From Formivibrio sp. (GTDB taxonomy: Bacteria > Pseudomonadota > Gammaproteobacteria > Burkholderiales > Chitinibacteraceae), in contig JARLJJ010000390.1 in NCBI GenBank assembly GCA_031291275.1, forward strand, positions 1 through 32,357: a stretch of DNA of 32,357 nt, in the 5' to 3' direction. Positions 6,516 through 14,049 of the stretch are shown here, piece by piece. The notes beneath the pieces were generated by a model. That model saw nothing but the letters and a program-made list of their open reading frames with translations, was not told the DNA's origin and searched no databases. The position numbers and the translations under genes are program-made. The first letter of the stretch is position 1, and every line of letters begins with the position of its first letter.

Positions 6516-6812
6516 TTACTTCTTCATTTCATCCTTGCCCATGGCGTCATCTGCCATCGGCTTCTTTTTCATGCTGTCTTTGGCCATGGAATCCTTCTTC
6601 ATTGCGTCTTTCTTCATGGCGCTTTTGGCGACCGGTTTCTTTTTCATGGCGTCTTTCGCCATATCGTCCTTGCCCATGGCATCTTTCTTCATGCCATCCT
6701 GTTCCATGGCAGGCTTGGACATATCATCCTTCTTCATCATGTCGTCGGCGAAGGCACCGGCGGCGGCGAAGGCAATGCAGGAAGACAGCAGTGTTGCGGC
6801 AAATTTGTTCAT
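6516..6812 (-). CDS. mrpX: Exported methionine-rich MXKDX-repeat peptide (MrpX-like)
   Basis: A 98-residue protein with a signal peptide (residues 1-22, ending AGAFA) and a mature part that is almost pure Met-X-Lys-Asp-X repeats. Met falls at residues 26, 31, 36 and so on to 96, strictly every fifth position. The only break is Val61, and Met25 is extra. In total 15 of 76 mature residues are Met, with most of the rest Lys, Asp and Ala. This matches the pentapeptide MXKDX family. In Azospira suillum, MrpX, a periplasmic Met-rich peptide of the SigF/NrsF regulon, was shown to scavenge hypochlorite and be repaired by YedY1. The neighbours here (sigF, nrsF, yedY1- and yedZ1-like genes) support the same role. 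The start follows AAGGAAA. It lacks cysteines in the mature part and has no predicted fold, so metal binding remains an alternative role. Confidence 0.85.
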   Translation of the reverse strand: MNKFAATLLSSCIAFAAAGAFADDMMKKDDMSKPAMEQDGMKKDAMGKDDMAKDAMKKKPVAKSAMKKDAMKKDSMAKDSMKKKPMADDAMGKDEMKK

Positions 6813-6877
6813 GATGGTTTCCTTGACTGAGAGAGTTGAGTGGCAAAAATGCCGTTTTTCAGGGCGGCTGAGCGAAA

Positions 6878-7660
6878 TCAGCTGCCTCCGAACCAGTTGT
6901 ACCCCTGGTCTTCCCAGTAGCCCCCGGGGTAGGTATTGGTGACGAAAATGGCCTGGATGTGCTTGGGATTCTTGTAGCCGAGCTTGGTCGGCATGCGCAG
7001 TTTCATCGGGAAGCCGTAGCGCGGCGGCAGCGTCTGGCCGTCGTAGGTCAGGGTCAGCAGCGTTTGCGGATGCAGCGCGGTCGGCATGTCGATGCTGGTG
7101 TAGTAGTCATCGGCGCACTTGAAGCCCACGTACTTGGCGCTCAGGTCTGCCCCGATCCGGCGCAGGAAATAGGCGAACGGCACACCGCCCCATTTGCCGA
7201 TGGCGCTCCAGCCTTCCACGCAGATATGGCGCGTTACCTGGTCGGTCTGCGGCATCGCGCGCAGCTCGGCCAGGGTCCAGGCATGCTTGTCGGCGACCAT
7301 GCCCGTCACTTCCAGACGGTAGCCTTCTTCCTCAATCACCTGGACCTGACTTTCGCCATAGAAGGCATTGAAGGGGAACGGGCGGGTGATCGTAGATTCC
7401 GGATAGGTGGGTGCCAGGCGATTCGGATCGAACAGCCAGCCCTGTACCGTGTCATTGAATTGGGAGATTTTTTTCAATGCGGTTTCGGCGCTGTTTTCAT
7501 CGACGATGACGCAGCCGCTCAGCATCGAAAGCCCGCCCAGCGTCAAGGAGCGCTGCAGGAAAGCGCGACGTGCGGGTTGTTCAACGATGCGACCGATCTC
7601 CTTTTGGGCATCCTTGAGCAGCGTGTCGCCATGGACGGTCAGCCAACGTGGGGTTTTCAT
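6878..7660 (-). CDS. yedY1: YedY1-like Tat-exported molybdopterin oxidoreductase (sulfite oxidase fold)
   Basis: 260 residues. A twin-arginine signal (RRAFLQR, Arg31-Arg32, after an unusually long 30-residue leader) is followed by a hydrophobic stretch ending in LSGC (Cys50). The molybdopterin-binding domain contains HICVEGWSAIGKWGG, where Cys147 is the expected Mo ligand, and GFPMKLRMP with GYKNPKHI near the end. Enzymes of this family (MsrP/YedY, YedY1) reduce methionine sulfoxide or related S-oxides in the periplasm with electrons from a membrane cytochrome b. That cytochrome gene lies 12 bases upstream. The ribosome site GGAG lies before the ATG. Assignment to the YedY1 branch rests mainly on the gene neighbourhood (SigF, MrpX). 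Cys50 could alternatively be a lipid anchor site. Confidence 0.84.
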   Translation of the reverse strand: MKTPRWLTVHGDTLLKDAQKEIGRIVEQPARRAFLQRSLTLGGLSMLSGCVIVDENSAETALKKISQFNDTVQGWLFDPNRLAPTYPESTITRPFPFNAFYGESQVQVIEEEGYRLEVTGMVADKHAWTLAELRAMPQTDQVTRHICVEGWSAIGKWGGVPFAYFLRRIGADLSAKYVGFKCADDYYTSIDMPTALHPQTLLTLTYDGQTLPPRYGFPMKLRMPTKLGYKNPKHIQAIFVTNTYPGGYWEDQGYNWFGGS

Positions 7661-7672
7661 GGTTGTTTCTCC

Positions 7673-8269
7673 TCAGTGTCCGCGAATCATCGCGAGCAGG
7701 GTGCGCGGCGCCAGGGCCACCATCACCAGATGGATGCCCACGAACGCCACCAGGGCGGACATGGCGAAGAAATGCACGCGTCGGGCAAACTCGTAGCCAC
7801 CGAGCAGTTCGCGCAGGAGTGGAAATTGCACCGATTTCCACAGCACGAGTCCCGACAGCACGAGCAGGAGGAGGTCGACGATGACAAACAGATAGGCGGC
7901 GCGCTGCACCATGTTGTAGTGGCCCAGGTCGGCATGCGACAACCTGCCTTTCAGCGCAGCCAGCAGGTCGGCAAAGAATGCACGGGGCGATAGCGGGAAG
8001 AACTGGTGGAAAAACCGCGTGCTGATCAAGTTGCACGCGAGGTAGATCAAGCCGTTGGCAACGAGCAGCCACATTGCGGCGAAGTGCCATTGAATCGCGC
8101 CGCCGAGCCAGCCGCCGAGCGTGATGCCGCGGGGAATGACCAAGTGCAAGAACGGGGAGGCGTCGTAGATGCGCCAGCCACTCATGACCATGATCACCAC
8201 GGCAACGGCATTGAGCCAGTGCGTCAGGCGCAGCCAGAGCGGGTGAATCGGCGTAGTTTCCTTGTTCAT
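7673..8269 (-). CDS. yedZ1: YedZ1-like membrane cytochrome b (cytochrome b561 family)
   Basis: A di-haem-type membrane cytochrome of about 198 residues with four main hydrophobic segments. Candidate haem ligands are the histidines in LRLTHWLNA, AIQWHFAAMW, RRVHFFAMSA and VGIHLVMVA. It would pass quinol electrons to the YedY1-like partner encoded 12 bases downstream. Three ATG codons are stacked in frame at 8275, 8272 and 8269. The ribosome site GGAAGG directly abuts the first, so the third, six bases away, is the likely start; using the first would add two Met residues. The gene opens a four-gene minus-strand set and has a SigF-type promoter about 120 bases upstream. A thiosulfate-reductase or hydrogenase cytochrome b function is less likely given the neighbour. 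Confidence 0.85.
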   Translation of the reverse strand: MNKETTPIHPLWLRLTHWLNAVAVVIMVMSGWRIYDASPFLHLVIPRGITLGGWLGGAIQWHFAAMWLLVANGLIYLACNLISTRFFHQFFPLSPRAFFADLLAALKGRLSHADLGHYNMVQRAAYLFVIVDLLLLVLSGLVLWKSVQFPLLRELLGGYEFARRVHFFAMSALVAFVGIHLVMVALAPRTLLAMIRGH

Positions 8270-8395
8270 CATCATCCTTCCAGGTATCGCGATGCGTTGC
8301 GGGATAAACTGCGCGTCTGAAACGGTTTGAGCGGCGTCTTCTCGATCTCGGCAAGCGCGTCGGATTCAGGCGTTTGTGCTCGGTATACAAGGTAG

Positions 8396-8421
8396 TTCGC
8401 CGGAAAGTGGCGATTGGTTAC
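8396..8421 (-). promoter_or_regulatory. SigF-type ECF promoter for the yedZ1-yedY1-mrpX-msrA genes
   Basis: On the minus strand GTAACC (8421-8416), exactly 16 bases, then CGAA (8399-8396). This is identical to the second copy on the plus strand at 8476-8501 and to the consensus I recall for Caulobacter SigF (GTAACC-N16-CGAA). It would start a message with a leader of roughly 120 bases before yedZ1. Confidence 0.8.
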
Positions 8422-8475
8422 ACGCGCAGGTAGAATTTTTTTCGTCGGGCGGATAAATCATTTTTTTTGGCGGCT

Positions 8476-8501
8476 GTAACCAAAGGCGTCCATGCAACGA
8501 A
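8476..8501 (+). promoter_or_regulatory. SigF-type ECF promoter for sigF-nrsF, overlapping the sigF start
   Basis: GTAACC (8476-8481), exactly 16 bases, then CGAA (8498-8501) on the plus strand. The first in-frame ATG of sigF (8492) lies in the spacer, so a message made from this promoter begins about 8507-8509, after that ATG. This predicts autoregulation together with a later start codon or a second upstream promoter. Confidence 0.75.
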
Positions 8502-9064
8502 CAACTAGAGAAGAAGGCTTTCGTGCGAAGGAAGATCGCCTCAGGGATTTGTTCGTGCGCGGGCTGGCCGGGCAGAACGAGGCCTACCAGACCTTTCTGA
8601 AGGAATTGAGCGCGCATTTGCGGGGCTTTTTGCGCAAACGCCTGGTCCGCTTGCCGGATGAAGTGGAGGATCTGGTCCAGGAATCGCTACTGGCAGTGCA
8701 TAACCAGCGCCATACCTATGATCCGGACCAGCCCTTGTCTGCCTGGGTGCAGGCGATTGCGCGCTACAAGCTGGTTGATCTGCTGCGTCGGCGCTCGGCC
8801 CATGATCTGCTCAATGACCCGCTGGACGAGGAGTCCGACATTTTTGCCTCCAGCGATGCGCAGGCGGCTGAAGCGCATCGGGACTTGAATAAATTGCTCG
8901 ACGAATTGCCCAATCAGCAGCGGCTGTCGATTGTGCATACCAAGCTGGAAGGCTTGTCGGTGAAAGAAACCGCACAGATCACCGGCATGTCGGAGTCGGC
9001 CATCAAGGTCGGCGTGCATCGCGGATTGAAAGCGTTGGCCGCAAAGATAAGAGGCGTTAAATGA
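8492..9064 (+). CDS. sigF: SigF-family ECF RNA polymerase sigma factor
   Basis: Extracytoplasmic-function sigma factor, 190 residues from the first ATG. The region 2 helix ([21 protein letters not shown], then [42 protein letters not shown]) contacts core polymerase and the -10 box. The region 4 helix-turn-helix ([45 protein letters not shown]) reads the -35 box. nrsF overlaps its end by four bases (ATGA) and encodes its membrane anti-sigma. The target promoter motif occurs twice in the upstream intergenic region. Because the SigF promoter overlaps the first ATG, a shorter form may also be made, for example from GTG at 8555 with AGGG (8543-8546) before it; that would drop the first 21 residues. 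SigF/NrsF pairs respond to heavy metals in Caulobacter and to reactive chlorine in Azospira. Confidence 0.9.
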   Translation: MQRTTREEGFRAKEDRLRDLFVRGLAGQNEAYQTFLKELSAHLRGFLRKRLVRLPDEVEDLVQESLLAVHNQRHTYDPDQPLSAWVQAIARYKLVDLLRRRSAHDLLNDPLDEESDIFASSDAQAAEAHRDLNKLLDELPNQQRLSIVHTKLEGLSVKETAQITGMSESAIKVGVHRGLKALAAKIRGVK

Positions 9065-9702
9065 AAACCGATGATCTCATCAGCATGTTGGCGACAGGCG
9101 CGGAGCCCATCGATCTGCATGTGGTTGAACGTCGCTATGCGGTTGCGCTGGCTTGGGGGGCGGCCGGCGCGATGTTGTTGATGCTTCTGTTGCTGCGGGT
9201 CCGTCCCGACTTGGCCGAAGCAGTGCTGCTGGCAAAATTCTGGATCAAGTTGGGCTTTGTGGCCAGTCTGGTCGGGACCAGTCTGTTCGCCGTCTTGCGC
9301 TTGTCCCTGCCCGGTGCGCGTCTCGGCAAGGTGCTGCCCGCGATTGCCTTGCCGGTCGTGATCATGTGGGCATTTGCCGCGTATACCCTGCTGAGCGCGG
9401 AAGCACCGCAGCGTTCGGCGCTGTTCTTCGGCGAGACCTGGAAAGTCTGCACCTTGCTGATTGCCATGCTGTCCGTGCCCGGGTTCGTCGCCATCATGCA
9501 CGCCATGCAGGGGCTCGCCCCCACGCGGCCACGCCTTGCCGGTTTTGCTGCAGGGCTGCTTTCCGGTGCGATTGCCGCCATGATTTACTGCATTCACTGC
9601 CCTGAAATGGAAGCGCCCTTCATTGGTTTCTGGTACTTGCTTGGCATGCTGGTCCCGGCCGGGGTGGGAGCCTGGATTGGACCGTCGTTACTTCGCTGGT
9701 AG
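9061..9702 (+). CDS. nrsF: NrsF anti-sigma factor (DUF1109 membrane protein)
   Basis: A 213-residue inner-membrane protein with about six transmembrane segments (for example [74 protein letters not shown]) and a short cytoplasmic N-terminus that should hold SigF. Three cysteines stand out: Cys130, Cys177 and Cys180. The Cys130/Cys180 pair falls where the conserved cysteines required for signal response are reported in Caulobacter NrsF (about 131 and 181). Oxidation or metal binding there would release the sigma factor. The start overlaps the sigF stop (ATGA), the usual arrangement for a stoichiometric sigma/anti-sigma pair. Confidence 0.9.
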   Translation: MKTDDLISMLATGAEPIDLHVVERRYAVALAWGAAGAMLLMLLLLRVRPDLAEAVLLAKFWIKLGFVASLVGTSLFAVLRLSLPGARLGKVLPAIALPVVIMWAFAAYTLLSAEAPQRSALFFGETWKVCTLLIAMLSVPGFVAIMHAMQGLAPTRPRLAGFAAGLLSGAIAAMIYCIHCPEMEAPFIGFWYLLGMLVPAGVGAWIGPSLLRW

Positions 9703-9899
9703 GGCGTTGGACTGTTTCAAGGCAGTTTTACTGTAAAAATAACTCGGCAGGGCGGATTGTCAGCAAACTTAAACCTATCCACGACTTGCTGGTTGCTTAT
9801 ACGTATTTTGGATAAGTAATCAATAATATATTACTTTTTGGAATTTAAACCCCTCGTTACACTGACTTCCTCGTTTAAACAACACAGGAAGCCAGTGCC
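9703..9899 (+). promoter_or_regulatory. AT-rich control region upstream of sbp
   Basis: 197 non-coding bases, much richer in A and T than the flanking genes. They include the inverted repeat AAGTAAT (9814-9820) / ATTACTT (9830-9836) with a 9-base loop. CysB-type regulators bind AT-rich, weakly conserved sites, so this is the likely control region of the sulfate operon. No -35/-10 pair could be fixed with confidence. Confidence 0.45.
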
Positions 9900-10904
9900 A
9901 TGCAACTCAAAACTTTCATCGCAACTTTAACTCTTGCCGCCGCCAGCAGTAGTGTTTTTTCCTCCCCGCTAGAGCTGCTCAATGTTTCGTATGATCCAAC
10001 GCGCGAGCTGTACCAGGATTTCAACAAGGCCTTTGCCGCGCACTGGAAAAAACAAACGGGGGACGATGTCACTATCCGGCAGTCGCATGGCGGTTCGGGA
10101 AAACAGGCGCGATCCGTGATCGATGGCCTGGAGGCCGATGTGGTGACGCTGGCGCTGGCTTATGACATCGATGAAATCTCTGCGGTGGGCAAGCAGATCA
10201 AACCGGATTGGCAAAAACAGTTCGCGCATAACAATTCGCCGTATACCTCGACCATCGTATTCCTGGTGCGCAAGGGTAACCCCAAGGGCATCAAGGATTG
10301 GAACGACTTGATCCGGCCGGATATCAAAGTGATTACCCCCAATCCCAAAACCTCAGGCGGGGCGCGCTGGAACTATCTGGCTGCTTGGGGTTATGCGCTT
10401 AAACAGCCAGGTGGCAATGATCAAAAGGCTGCCGAATTTGTCGGCAAGATTTTGAAGAATGTCCCGGTACTCGATTCTGGCGCGCGCGGGGCTACGGTAA
10501 CGTTTGCTGAGCGTGGTGTTGGCGATGTACTGCTGGCTTGGGAAAACGAAGCACAACTTGCTGGCAAGGAATGGGGGCCGGACAAGTTCGATACGATCTA
10601 TCCCTCGATCTCGATTCTGGCTGAACCACCGGTGGCGATTGTGGACAAGACGGTCGACAAGAAGGGCACGCGCAAGGTGGCGCAAGCTTATCTGCAGTAC
10701 CTGTATAGCAAGGAAGGCCAGGAAATTGCGGCGCAGAACTACTACCGCCCGATCGACAAGGATGTGGCCGCCAAATACTCCAAGCAGTTCCCGGCCCTCA
10801 AGCTGCTGACTGTAGATAAAGACTTTGGTGGCTGGGCCAAGGCACAGAAGACCCACTTTAGCGATGGCGGGACCTTCGACAAGATTTATCAGCCCAATAA
10901 GTAA
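9900..10904 (+). CDS. sbp: Sulfate-binding periplasmic protein Sbp
   Basis: A 334-residue substrate-binding protein of the sulfate/thiosulfate ABC transporter, with a signal peptide ([20 protein letters not shown]). Sequence signatures follow E. coli Sbp closely: [68 protein letters not shown] and AQNYYRP. The Ser/Gly-rich loops at SHGGSG and SGARG form the buried sulfate site by helix dipoles and hydrogen bonds. The ribosome site AGGAAG lies eight bases before the ATG. It is separated from cysT by an EAL-domain gene and a second binding-protein gene, so it may be transcribed partly on its own. A weak hairpin follows at 10925-10948. Confidence 0.95.
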   Translation: MQLKTFIATLTLAAASSSVFSSPLELLNVSYDPTRELYQDFNKAFAAHWKKQTGDDVTIRQSHGGSGKQARSVIDGLEADVVTLALAYDIDEISAVGKQIKPDWQKQFAHNNSPYTSTIVFLVRKGNPKGIKDWNDLIRPDIKVITPNPKTSGGARWNYLAAWGYALKQPGGNDQKAAEFVGKILKNVPVLDSGARGATVTFAERGVGDVLLAWENEAQLAGKEWGPDKFDTIYPSISILAEPPVAIVDKTVDKKGTRKVAQAYLQYLYSKEGQEIAAQNYYRPIDKDVAAKYSKQFPALKLLTVDKDFGGWAKAQKTHFSDGGTFDKIYQPNK

Positions 10905-10924
10905 TTCAGCCTGCAACATCAATT

Positions 10925-10948
10925 CTGTCGGGCCTCGGGGGCCGACAG
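10925..10948 (+). terminator. Weak hairpin after sbp
   Basis: CTGTCGG (10925-10931) pairs with CCGACAG (10942-10948) and is extended by two G-C pairs past a bulge. Only GGTTTCC follows, so it is a poor terminator and more likely a partial terminator or 3'-end stabiliser for the sbp message. Confidence 0.4.
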
Positions 10949-11075
10949 GTTTCCCTGGAGAAAGATCATGAGGTTTTGTTGTCCCGCCCCGGTGATTTTT
11001 ACTCGATGATCCGACTGGATCGGTGTCTGGGCGCGGTCCGGATCAGCCATGCAACGCTCATCAAGGAACAACAAC

Positions 11076-11942
11076 ATGGATCAGTCCATCCCCGTAGTCG
11101 CCAAGTCGTTGACGGCGCCCTCATCCCTCACGTCCGTAACCAGTCCAAGTTGTCACAATTCCCTTCCGCCACGCGTCCAGCAGGATTGGCCGCGTATCGC
11201 ACTGGAAAGCGATGCGCTCCGAGGTGTCGTGACTCGGGCGCTGGGCCTGGAAATCTCCAGTGTTTTTCAACCGATTGTGACCCCGGATGGGCAGGTTCAT
11301 GGTGAAGAAGCGTTGCTGCGGGCGCGTAGTCATGGTCTGAAAATTTCTCCTGTCTCGGTCTTTCGTATTGCCGCTGCTCAAGGCTCGCTGGTGGCTTTCG
11401 ACCGACTGGCCCGTACCTTGCATCTGATCAATTTCATCTCCCAGCCGCATGGGCACGGCCAGCTCTATCTGAATGTCCATCCGCGCCTGCTGGGCGAGGT
11501 TTCACAGCATGGCGTGGTGTTCGAGGAAATCCTGCATTCGGTGAGCTGGGAGCCGAGCCAGGTCACGTTGGAGTTTCTGGAGGATGACGTGGCACAAGGT
11601 GATTACGCGCGCCTGCGCGAAGCCGTGAACAACTACCGCCGTCGCGGTTATGGCATTGCCATCGACAATTTTGGCGGTCAACAACCGAACCGTCTCGATA
11701 ACCTCTGGGAATTGGCCCCCGATGTGGTGAAACTCGACCGACGACTGTTGTTGCGCAGCGAAAGTTCATCGCGTCCGCACAAGAAATTGGAAAAGCTGAT
11801 CGATCTGCTGCACGAACTGAATACCACGGTGGTGATGGCGGGCATTGAAACGGAAACACAGCGCCAGTTGGCGATTGATTCTGGCGTGGATTTGCTGCAG
11901 GGCTATTGGCTGGGTGAACCCAAGCTCGCGAAAGCGAGTTGA
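11076..11942 (+). CDS. Degenerate stand-alone EAL-domain protein
   Basis: 288 residues: about 50 low-complexity N-terminal residues (Ser/Thr/Pro-rich, no clear signal or membrane segment), then one EAL domain. Several c-di-GMP phosphodiesterase residues are present: Glu78 in the E-A-L-L-R motif, Asn133 in YLNVHP, Glu166 in TLEFLE, Lys219 in VVKLD and Glu258 in GIET. Two metal-binding residues are changed. The usual Asp-Asp-Phe-Gly is Asp197-Asn198-Phe-Gly, and the Glu of Ala-Glu-Gly-Val-Glu is Ala255. It is therefore probably a non-catalytic c-di-GMP receptor or protein-interaction module rather than an enzyme. ATG 11076 is chosen over ATG 11049 because AAGGA (11063-11067) precedes it with good spacing. 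Its position between two sulfate-binding protein genes is unusual. Function is unknown. Confidence 0.82.
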   Translation: MDQSIPVVAKSLTAPSSLTSVTSPSCHNSLPPRVQQDWPRIALESDALRGVVTRALGLEISSVFQPIVTPDGQVHGEEALLRARSHGLKISPVSVFRIAAAQGSLVAFDRLARTLHLINFISQPHGHGQLYLNVHPRLLGEVSQHGVVFEEILHSVSWEPSQVTLEFLEDDVAQGDYARLREAVNNYRRRGYGIAIDNFGGQQPNRLDNLWELAPDVVKLDRRLLLRSESSSRPHKKLEKLIDLLHELNTTVVMAGIETETQRQLAIDSGVDLLQGYWLGEPKLAKAS

Positions 11943-12002
11943 TTGCAATTGTCGTCCGGAGGCATGCGTCGTTTTGACTGGCGGCGACCGATACTAAATA
12001 CA

Positions 12003-12134
12003 TAATTTCTTTCCGGACTGAATGGCCTTTCTTTTATCTCTTATTGTTATAAACAACAAACAAACCATTCTTTTTTGATTATTAACAACTGGGTGAGAAT
12101 CCCGGACATCCTCAAGAATAATCCAGAGATTGTC
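12003..12134 (+). promoter_or_regulatory. Probable internal control region before the second sulfate-binding gene
   Basis: An AT-rich gap containing the short inverted repeat TTGTT-ATA-AACAA (12044-12056) and poly-pyrimidine runs, unlike the GC-richer coding flanks. It may hold a second CysB-controlled promoter for the downstream transporter genes; no firm -35/-10 pair is seen. Confidence 0.35.
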
Positions 12135-13139
12135 ATGAAAAAATTGTTGCCCATTCTGTTGACTGCTGTTTTGTTAAGCACAGGGCCGGCGCGTGCCGAT
12201 ACCACTTTGTTGAATGCTTCTTACGATGTGATGCGTGATTTCTACAAGGATTACAACCCGGTATTTCAAAAGTACTGGCAAGGCAAGACCGGTGAAAAAC
12301 TTACCATCCAGCAATCGCACGGCGCTTCTTCCGCACAGGCCCGTTCGGTGATCGAAGGGCTGGAAGCTGACGTGATCACCATGAATCAGCACAGCGATAT
12401 CGATGCCGTTGCCCAGCGCGGCAAACAATTACCGGAAAACTGGGCTAGCCGTCTGCCCAACCATTCCGCGCCGTTTACCAGCTTGCAGGTATTGATTGTG
12501 CGCAAGGGTAATCCGAAGGGAATCAAGGATTTCAGCGATCTGGTCAAACCCGGCATCGCCGTGGTGATTCCGAATCCGAAGACCGCAGGCAATGGTCGTT
12601 ATACCTATCTGGCAGCCTGGGGCTACGCACTGAAGCAACCGGGTGGCAACGAACAGAAGGCGCGTGATTTTGTCGCGGCATTGTTCAAGAACGTGCCGGT
12701 GCTCGATAGCGGCGGTCGTGGCGCAACGACGACTTTCATGCAGCGCAATATCGGCGATGTGCTGGTCACGTTCGAGAACGAAGCTGAAATGATCGCGCGC
12801 GAATTCGGGCGCGGCAATTTCGAGGTGGTCTATCCCACGATTTCGATCGAAGCCGAATTGCCGGTTTCGGTGGTCGACAAGGTGGTCGACAAGAAGGGCA
12901 CGCGCAAGCAGGCCGAGGAATATCTGAAGTACTTGTGGAGCCCGGAAGGCCAGACTGTCGCCGCTGAAAATTACCTGCGTCCGCGCGACAAGACGGTGGC
13001 AGCCAAATTTGCCAAGCAGTTTCCGGCAGTCAAGCTCTTTAGTGTGGATGACCTGGGGGGCTGGAAGGCGATTACGCTTAAGCACTTTGCCGATGGCGCC
13101 ATCTACGACCAGATCGCCGCAAGTAACGCCAAGAAATAA
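12135..13139 (+). CDS. cysP: Second sulfate/thiosulfate-binding protein (CysP-like)
   Basis: A 334-residue periplasmic binding protein with a signal peptide (KKLLPILLTAVLLSTGPARA, then Asp). It is a paralogue of the upstream sbp product but differs at ligand-proximal loops: ASYDVMRDFY, SHGASSAQARSVIEGLEADV followed by ITMNQHSDID, TAGNGRYTYLAAWGY and VLDSGGRGATTTF. The last two features (a Tyr-Thr-Tyr in place of Trp-Asn-Tyr, and GGRGATTTF) are closer to CysP, the thiosulfate/sulfate-binding protein, so a different oxyanion preference is possible. The ATG at 12135 starts the signal peptide; an upstream ATG at 12075 would put 20 polar residues before it and is unlikely. It lies directly upstream of cysT with a strong hairpin between. 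Confidence 0.9.
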   Translation: MKKLLPILLTAVLLSTGPARADTTLLNASYDVMRDFYKDYNPVFQKYWQGKTGEKLTIQQSHGASSAQARSVIEGLEADVITMNQHSDIDAVAQRGKQLPENWASRLPNHSAPFTSLQVLIVRKGNPKGIKDFSDLVKPGIAVVIPNPKTAGNGRYTYLAAWGYALKQPGGNEQKARDFVAALFKNVPVLDSGGRGATTTFMQRNIGDVLVTFENEAEMIAREFGRGNFEVVYPTISIEAELPVSVVDKVVDKKGTRKQAEEYLKYLWSPEGQTVAAENYLRPRDKTVAAKFAKQFPAVKLFSVDDLGGWKAITLKHFADGAIYDQIAASNAKK

Positions 13140-13151
13140 TCCCTCTGAGCT

Positions 13152-13180
13152 GGGCGAGTTGCGATAGCTGCAACTCGCCC
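13152..13180 (+). other. Intercistronic hairpin between cysP-like gene and cysT
   Basis: A perfect 11-bp stem (GGGCGAGTTGC at 13152-13162 with its complement at 13170-13180) and a 7-base loop, with no T-run after it. Strong hairpins after binding-protein genes commonly protect the upstream message and lower expression of the permease genes. Confidence 0.6.
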
Positions 13181-13215
13181 GGTTTAACGCCTGAAAACAA
13201 AAATACGGAAATGCC

Positions 13216-14046
13216 ATGGCGTTCAAAAAATCTAGTGTTTTGCCCGGCTTTAACTTGAGTCTGGGCTACACGATCTTCTATTTGGGCTTGATCGTACTGG
13301 TGCCGCTTTCGGCGCTGATCTTCAAAACCGCCGGCCTTTCCTGGGCGGATTTCTGGCAGACGGTGAGCAACCCGCGCGTCGTCGCTTCGTACCGCTTGAC
13401 CTTCGGTGCCTCGCTGATCGCGGCCGGTATCAATATAGTGTTCGGCCTGCTGGTTGCCTGGGTGCTGGTGCGCTATTCGTTTCCGGGCAAGCGCCTGATC
13501 GATGCGATGGTCGACTTGCCCTTTGCCTTGCCGACCGCCGTGGCCGGTATCGCACTCGCCACGCTGTATGCCCCCAACGGCTGGATCGGCCAATGGCTTG
13601 AGCCGCTTGGGATCAAGGTGGCATTTACCCCGCTGGGCGTGGTGCTGGCACTGACTTTTATCAGCTTGCCTTTCGTGGTGCGCACGGTGCAACCGGTGCT
13701 GGAAGACATGGAAATCGAGCTCGAAGAAGCGGCTTCCAGCTTGGGTGCCTCGCGACTGCAGATTTTTTCCAAAGTAATTTTGCCTACCGTATGGCCAGCG
13801 CTGTTGACCGGTTTCACGCTCGCGTTTGCCCGCGCCATTGGTGAGTATGGCTCGGTGGTATTCATCGCCGGCAATATGCCGATGGTTTCGGAAATCACCC
13901 CACTACTGATCATCGCCAAGCTGGAACAATTCGATTACCTGGGTGCGACCGCGATTGCATTGGTGATGCTGGTCGCGTCATTCGTACTGCTGCTGGTGAT
14001 CAATCTGTTGCAGTGGTGGACAGCAAAAAAACTGGGGCGCAGATAA
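13216..14046 (+). CDS. cysT: Sulfate ABC transporter permease CysT
   Basis: One of two inner-membrane permease subunits (also named CysU) of the sulfate/thiosulfate importer. 276 residues with about six membrane segments. The cytoplasmic EAA loop (LEEAASSLGASRLQIFSKVILPTVWPALLTG) contacts the ATPase CysA. ATG follows GGAAATGCC. cysW begins three bases after its stop. It pairs with CysW to form the membrane channel fed by either of the two binding proteins encoded upstream. Confidence 0.95.
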   Translation: MAFKKSSVLPGFNLSLGYTIFYLGLIVLVPLSALIFKTAGLSWADFWQTVSNPRVVASYRLTFGASLIAAGINIVFGLLVAWVLVRYSFPGKRLIDAMVDLPFALPTAVAGIALATLYAPNGWIGQWLEPLGIKVAFTPLGVVLALTFISLPFVVRTVQPVLEDMEIELEEAASSLGASRLQIFSKVILPTVWPALLTGFTLAFARAIGEYGSVVFIAGNMPMVSEITPLLIIAKLEQFDYLGATAIALVMLVASFVLLLVINLLQWWTAKKLGRR

Positions 14047-14049
14047 ATC

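Noticed and set aside
8384..8617. Small minus-strand open frame covering the sigF promoter region
   Set aside because: It overlaps both SigF promoter motifs and the sigF coding sequence, and its sequence matches no family.
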